64,000 bases of DNA from Amycolatopsis roodepoortensis (lineage in GTDB: Bacteria; Actinomycetota; Actinomycetes; Mycobacteriales; Pseudonocardiaceae), in the NCBI RefSeq assembly GCF_014873915.1, contig NZ_JADBEJ010000005.1, positions 620,001-684,000 on the forward strand, in the 5' to 3' direction. The notes below the pieces were generated by a model. It was not told the origin of the DNA and did not search any database. It saw only the letters and a list, made by a program, of their open reading frames with translations. The translations under genes and the position numbers were made by a program. The stretch's first letter is position 1. Each line of letters opens with the position of its first letter. This document shows positions 61,147 through 64,000 of the stretch, one piece after another.

Positions 61147-61764
61147 GTGACCGTTCTGAACGCGATCGATCCGCGTGAAGCACTGACGATCCTCGGCTGT
61201 TCGAAGGGTAAGAACCGAGGTGGGGAGGCTGCGGGAACCGGGACCGCCTGGCCAGAACCGCTGCTCCGCGCCCGGGCCGATGTCCTGATGAAGTCGAAGG
61301 TCGACAGCGGTGGCTTGCGGCCCGCATGGCTCCGGTACAGCGGGAACTTCTATCGGAATGTCGGCAGCGCACTGGGCGAGGCGGTCGAAAACGGGCGAAC
61401 GCTGATCCTCAGCGGCGGCTACGGGCTCCTGCGTGCCGACGAGCCGATCTCTTACTACGACCGGAAGCTGAAGCTCACCGACTGGCCGTCCGGCGTGCTC
61501 GAAGACGCAGTCATCGAGGAGGCTCGCCGGATCGGTGCGACGAAGGTGGTCACGTTCGTGTCCGCCAGCGCCGACTACGCGAAGCTGATCCGGCGAATCC
61601 CTTGGGCCGCCTCGGAAATCGATGCCGTGCTCGTGACGATCGACTTCCACGGCGGCGGCGCGCAGGTCGAGGTGCCGCGGCGGCTGGCTCAGGCCTTCGG
61701 CGCGTGGTGGCGGCGTTCGCCGTCGGACTACCCGCCGGGCATGGTCACCGAGGAGCTGACATGA
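61147..61764 (+). CDS. YaaA/DUF6884-like protein
   Basis: A 205-residue protein. ILGCSKGKNRGGEA near the N-terminus and LILSGGYGLLRADEPISYYD near residues 86-105 resemble the YaaA/DUF6884 fold, whose Escherichia coli member is a DNA-binding protein guarding against peroxide stress. The GTG follows TAGAGT by six bases (leaderless type). It overlaps the GIY-YIG gene as ATGA. Base composition is lower in GC, and A/T-ending codons are commoner, than in neighbouring genes, so the pair may have been acquired. Confidence 0.7.
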   Translation: MTVLNAIDPREALTILGCSKGKNRGGEAAGTGTAWPEPLLRARADVLMKSKVDSGGLRPAWLRYSGNFYRNVGSALGEAVENGRTLILSGGYGLLRADEPISYYDRKLKLTDWPSGVLEDAVIEEARRIGATKVVTFVSASADYAKLIRRIPWAASEIDAVLVTIDFHGGGAQVEVPRRLAQAFGAWWRRSPSDYPPGMVTEELT

Positions 61765-62426
61765 GGGACACGGATCTCGCCGAGTTCTACACCCTGCTCC
61801 GCCGGCTGGGATCTCCTCGGCTGCTGAGCGAGGCGACCGGCCGGGACGGCTGGCCGAGTCATGGCGTCTACTTCTTCTTCGAGGACGGCGAGCTGCGCAC
61901 CGACGGGTCTCCGCGGGTGGTGCGTGTGGGCACGCACGGCCTGGGCAGCGGTAGCCGGACGAAGCTGTGGCAACGTCTGGCCCAGCATCGCGGCACGCTC
62001 AAAGGCAGCGGGAACCATCGCGCGTCGATCTTCCGCCGTCACGTCGGAACGGCGTTGATCAAGCGCGACCAGGGATCCGACGATCTGCTCACCGCGTGGA
62101 CCGGCAAGCGCCGTCTGCCCGAGTGGGCCGCGGCCGAAACCGAGATCGAGCGGCAGGTGAGCGAGTACGTCGGTCGGATGCGGTTCGTCTGCCTGGCTGT
62201 GCCCACCGAAGCTGACGGCAGCAGCCTGCGCGGCGACATCGAACGGAACAGCATCGCTTTGCTCTCGAACCGGCGTGACTCAACCGATCGCCCCAGCACA
62301 GGATGGCTCGGCCAGTACGCGACAAGCGAGAAAGTCCGCGAGTCTCGGTTGTGGAACGTCAACCACATTGACGAGGACCACAAACCGGAGTTTTTGGCGT
62401 CGTTCCGGACGTTGACAAGCCGCTGA
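61761..62426 (+). CDS. GIY-YIG-like nuclease
   Basis: A 221-residue protein with a GIY-YIG-like core: GVYFFFEDGEL (35-45) for the GIY strand, RVVRVGTHGLG (52-62) for the YIG strand, and LWQRLAQHRG (69-78) with the catalytic Arg. NHRASIFRRHVG follows, and IERNSIALLSN near residue 170 may supply the metal-binding Glu and Asn. The YIG tyrosine is replaced (VGT), as in several diverged members. The ATG at 61761 overlaps the YaaA-like stop. Codon use matches that gene and differs from the rest of the window. The pair may form a nuclease module; targets are unknown. Confidence 0.7.
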   Translation: MRDTDLAEFYTLLRRLGSPRLLSEATGRDGWPSHGVYFFFEDGELRTDGSPRVVRVGTHGLGSGSRTKLWQRLAQHRGTLKGSGNHRASIFRRHVGTALIKRDQGSDDLLTAWTGKRRLPEWAAAETEIERQVSEYVGRMRFVCLAVPTEADGSSLRGDIERNSIALLSNRRDSTDRPSTGWLGQYATSEKVRESRLWNVNHIDEDHKPEFLASFRTLTSR

Positions 62427-62427
62427 C

Positions 62428-62856
62428 TCAAGGCCATTCGGCTTCGGACAGCACACGCGCGGCGCGAAGGAAGGCTTCGCGATCGGCGGCGGGAAGCTGT
62501 CCGAGCAGCCGCTCCTCCTGCTCCTGGATCTTCGCCTGGGCCGACCCTCGCGCAGCACGGCCGGCTTCGGTGATCCCCAGCAGCCGGACCCGGCGGTCGT
62601 TCGGGTCCGGCTCGCGGGTGATCAGCCCGTCCTCTTGGAGTTTGTCGAGGGTGCCGATGATCCGGGTCTTGTCCGCCCCGATCGCCTTCGCGAGGGCGGC
62701 CTGCGTGCGGACGGGTCCGTCGTCGAGCGCGCTCAGCACCACGTAACCCCACATGGTCAACCCGTGCTCGGCCAGCACCGGCGTCTCGGCGTTCATCAGC
62801 CGTCGCATCAGCCCGCCGAGCATCGCCGCGAGATCCGGCCTCCCCTGCTCCGCCAT
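62428..62856 (-). CDS. MarR family regulator
   Basis: A 142-residue winged-helix protein of the MarR type: LTMWGYVVLSALDDGPVRTQ, AALAKAIGADKTRIIGTLDK (recognition helix) and LITREPDPNDRRVRLLGITE (wing). The ATG at 62856 is chosen from homology. It is divergent to the TIGR03086 gene across 70 bp; a promoter with two related 11-mers lies there, so it probably represses both. Confidence 0.88.
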   Translation of the reverse strand: MAEQGRPDLAAMLGGLMRRLMNAETPVLAEHGLTMWGYVVLSALDDGPVRTQAALAKAIGADKTRIIGTLDKLQEDGLITREPDPNDRRVRLLGITEAGRAARGSAQAKIQEQEERLLGQLPAADREAFLRAARVLSEAEWP

Positions 62857-62890
62857 GCGCAGACCATACCGACCTCGTTCACGAAACCGG

Positions 62891-62929
62891 TTGACGAACT
62901 CATACGCACATGTAGATGATATGCGCATG
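62891..62929 (+). promoter_or_regulatory. Divergent promoter with MarR-type repeats
   Basis: TTGACG (62891-62896) and TAGATG (62913-62918) are 16 bases apart and end eight bases before the ATG at 62927, giving a leaderless transcript. ATACGCACATG (62902-62912) and ATATGCGCATG (62919-62929) are near-direct repeats that overlap the -10 box and start codon, as expected for a MarR operator. Confidence 0.6.
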
Positions 62930-63535
62930 CCTATCAATGAACTTCGTATCCTCGACGCCTTGGTGACCCGCAGCAGCCTCGACCTCGTCAGCAAGATCAC
63001 CCCCGCGGATCTGGCCAAGCCGACCCCGTGCAGCGCCTGGACCTTGCACGGACTGCTGGCCCATATGGCCACCCAGCACCACGGTTTCGCCGCGGCGGCC
63101 GAGGGCGAGAGCAGCCTCGACCATTGGCGACTGCTCCCGCTGGGCGACGACCCCGTCGCCACCTACCGCACCTCGGTGAACCGGGTCCTGAACGCCTTCG
63201 TCCCCCACGACCTCGCCGACCGGAGGTTCGCACTTCCCGAGTTCTCCACCGAAGTCACCTTCACCGCGGAGCAGGCGCTGGGCTTCCATTTCGTCGACTA
63301 CCTGGTGCACTCCTGGGACGTGGCCAAAACCCTCGGCCTGCCGCTCAGGTTCCAGCAGGAGGTACTCGACGCCGGACTGCGGTTCGCCAAGGCGATCCCG
63401 GACGGGAAGAACCGGATGGCTCCCGGCGCCGCTTTCGGCCCGGCCGTCGACGCGCCAGGACAGTCCGATTTGGACACGATCGTCGCGCTGCTCGGCCGTT
63501 CGCCGTCATGGCCCGATCAGGTGGCCGCGGCCTGA
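62927..63535 (+). CDS. TIGR03086/mycothiol-dependent-maleylpyruvate-isomerase-like protein
   Basis: A 202-residue DinB-fold protein. LAKPTPCSAWTLHGLLAHMA at about 28-47 and FHFVDYLVHSWDVAKTLG at about 123-140 are typical of TIGR03086 (actinobacterial DinB/MDMPI relatives). The conserved His residues could bind a metal, and some family members use mycothiol. Either ATG at 62921 or 62927 is possible; the second fits a leaderless transcript from the TTGACG/TAGATG promoter. Probably controlled by the divergent MarR protein; its reaction is unknown. Confidence 0.8.
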   Translation: MPINELRILDALVTRSSLDLVSKITPADLAKPTPCSAWTLHGLLAHMATQHHGFAAAAEGESSLDHWRLLPLGDDPVATYRTSVNRVLNAFVPHDLADRRFALPEFSTEVTFTAEQALGFHFVDYLVHSWDVAKTLGLPLRFQQEVLDAGLRFAKAIPDGKNRMAPGAAFGPAVDAPGQSDLDTIVALLGRSPSWPDQVAAA

Positions 63536-63545
63536 ACACATCCCG

Positions 63546-63576
63546 GGTGCGACGGCCGAACACCGGTCGTCGCACC
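63546..63576 (+). terminator. Terminator after the TIGR03086 gene
   Basis: A 13-bp stem (63546-63558 with 63564-63576; one G-T wobble) around a five-base loop, starting 11 bases after the stop codon. The remaining sequence to 63741 shows no clear gene. Confidence 0.75.
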
Positions 63577-63741
63577 TCAGGCCCCAATACCCATCGGCAC
63601 CGGAAAAGCCTTCGCCCGGCCGGACACCGCCGGTGACGGGCCTCCGCGCCCGCCCCGCCGATCCACTCACAGGAGCCTCATTTCTCGCCAAGGGTGAGTG
63701 GTTCTTGCTCTTTCAGTGCGACAGGGACCGGCATCAGTGTG

Positions 63742-64000
63742 ATGACCGGTGACACGTTGGCCGAGGTACCTCACCGTGAAAGGATGGATCATTCGCTGGA
63801 CGCGCTCCGCGGGCGCCTGTTGATCCAATGCAGGTCGACCAAGGTGGATTCGATTCTCGATATCGCCGACAAGGCCCACGCGGGCATCGTCCTCACCGGC
63901 ACCTCTCCCGAGTCCACCGTCCTGCGCCTCCGTGATCAAGGATTCCGCGGCCCGATTCTGTGCGACGCGGATCGATACTCCGGCAAACGAAGGGTCACAG
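63742..64000 (+). CDS. Hypothetical protein, 3' end outside the window
   Basis: An open frame from an ATG at 63742 runs to the last base without a stop and gives 86 residues (MTGDTLAEVPHRERMDHSLD, LLIQCRSTKVDSILDIADKA, GIVLTGTSPESTVLRLRDQG, GPILCDADRYSGKRR). It has good coding bias and looks like the start of a TIM-barrel-like hypothetical protein of actinomycetes. A later ATG (63784) with AAGGA upstream is an alternative start. I do not recognise the family. The small frame on the opposite strand is its shadow. Confidence 0.6.
   Translation, partial: MTGDTLAEVPHRERMDHSLDALRGRLLIQCRSTKVDSILDIADKAHAGIVLTGTSPESTVLRLRDQGFRGPILCDADRYSGKRRVT

Noticed and set aside
1..64000. tRNA, rRNA or riboswitch genes
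   Set aside because: No cloverleaf, rRNA or known riboswitch core was recognised on reading; a covariance-model search was not possible.

Overview
The window looks like chromosomal DNA of a filamentous actinomycete. The sequence is GC-rich throughout with strong third-position G/C bias, GTG starts are common, and many genes appear to have leaderless transcripts. The gene content fits too: TetR, LacI and MarR regulators, streptogrisin-like protease, DUF222/HNH protein, SWIM/SNF2 pair, ShbA-like sigma factor and actinobacterial sugar ABC operons. Overall style suggests Pseudonocardiaceae, most likely Amycolatopsis; this is inference from style, not a database match. No rRNA, tRNA, CRISPR array or intact insertion sequence was seen.

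Layout. 1-9.5 kb holds three regulator/target pairs, each with two inverted copies of an operator between the genes: a cut TetR gene with a DUF308 membrane protein; a TetR-controlled shikimate catabolic cluster (fused dehydroshikimate dehydratase, AroE-type dehydrogenase and a transporter); and a TetR gene with a short-chain dehydrogenase. 9.5-12.8 kb holds a PepSY membrane protein, a His-containing membrane protein and an MFS exporter. 12.8-18.9 kb is a maltose/alpha-glucoside locus: LacI regulator, ABC transporter and GH13 alpha-glucosidase. 19.2-22.4 kb holds a secreted S1 protease with a chitin-binding tail, an ECF sigma factor, a LysR regulator and a small four-Cys secreted protein. 22.5-25.1 kb is a decay zone: two pseudogenes, an array of hairpin repeats and one hypothetical gene.

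26.2-37.7 kb is a glycan-utilisation locus: a second sugar ABC transporter, GH29 fucosidase, PL6 lyase, LacI regulator, sugar isomerase, SGNH hydrolase, a transmembrane Ser/Thr kinase whose outer domain looks like a CBM2 cellulose-binding module, a second LacI regulator and an FMN reductase. The kinase is the most unusual protein here. A perfect LacI-type operator lies inside the promoter of the ABC operon. 37.7-40.8 kb holds a hydrolase, a TetR gene whose operator nearly matches the one at the left end, and an aryl-CoA ligase. 40.9-42.5 kb is a frameshifted DUF222/HNH gene bracketed by two copies of a paired palindrome.

42.6-47.8 kb pairs an MFS transporter with an M20 peptidase under a divergent LysR regulator, followed by an AGPS-like flavoenzyme. 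47.9-56.3 kb holds a HAD-fold protein, a secreted GH2 enzyme with a LamG tail, a DUF885 peptidase and an 1114-residue membrane-anchored patatin-like protein. 56.4-64 kb holds a 3-hydroxyisobutyryl-CoA hydrolase, the SWIM/SNF2 pair, a two-gene YaaA-like/GIY-YIG operon of visibly lower GC (a candidate nucleic-acid defence or repair module), a MarR regulator with a divergent TIGR03086 protein, and a gene cut by the window end.
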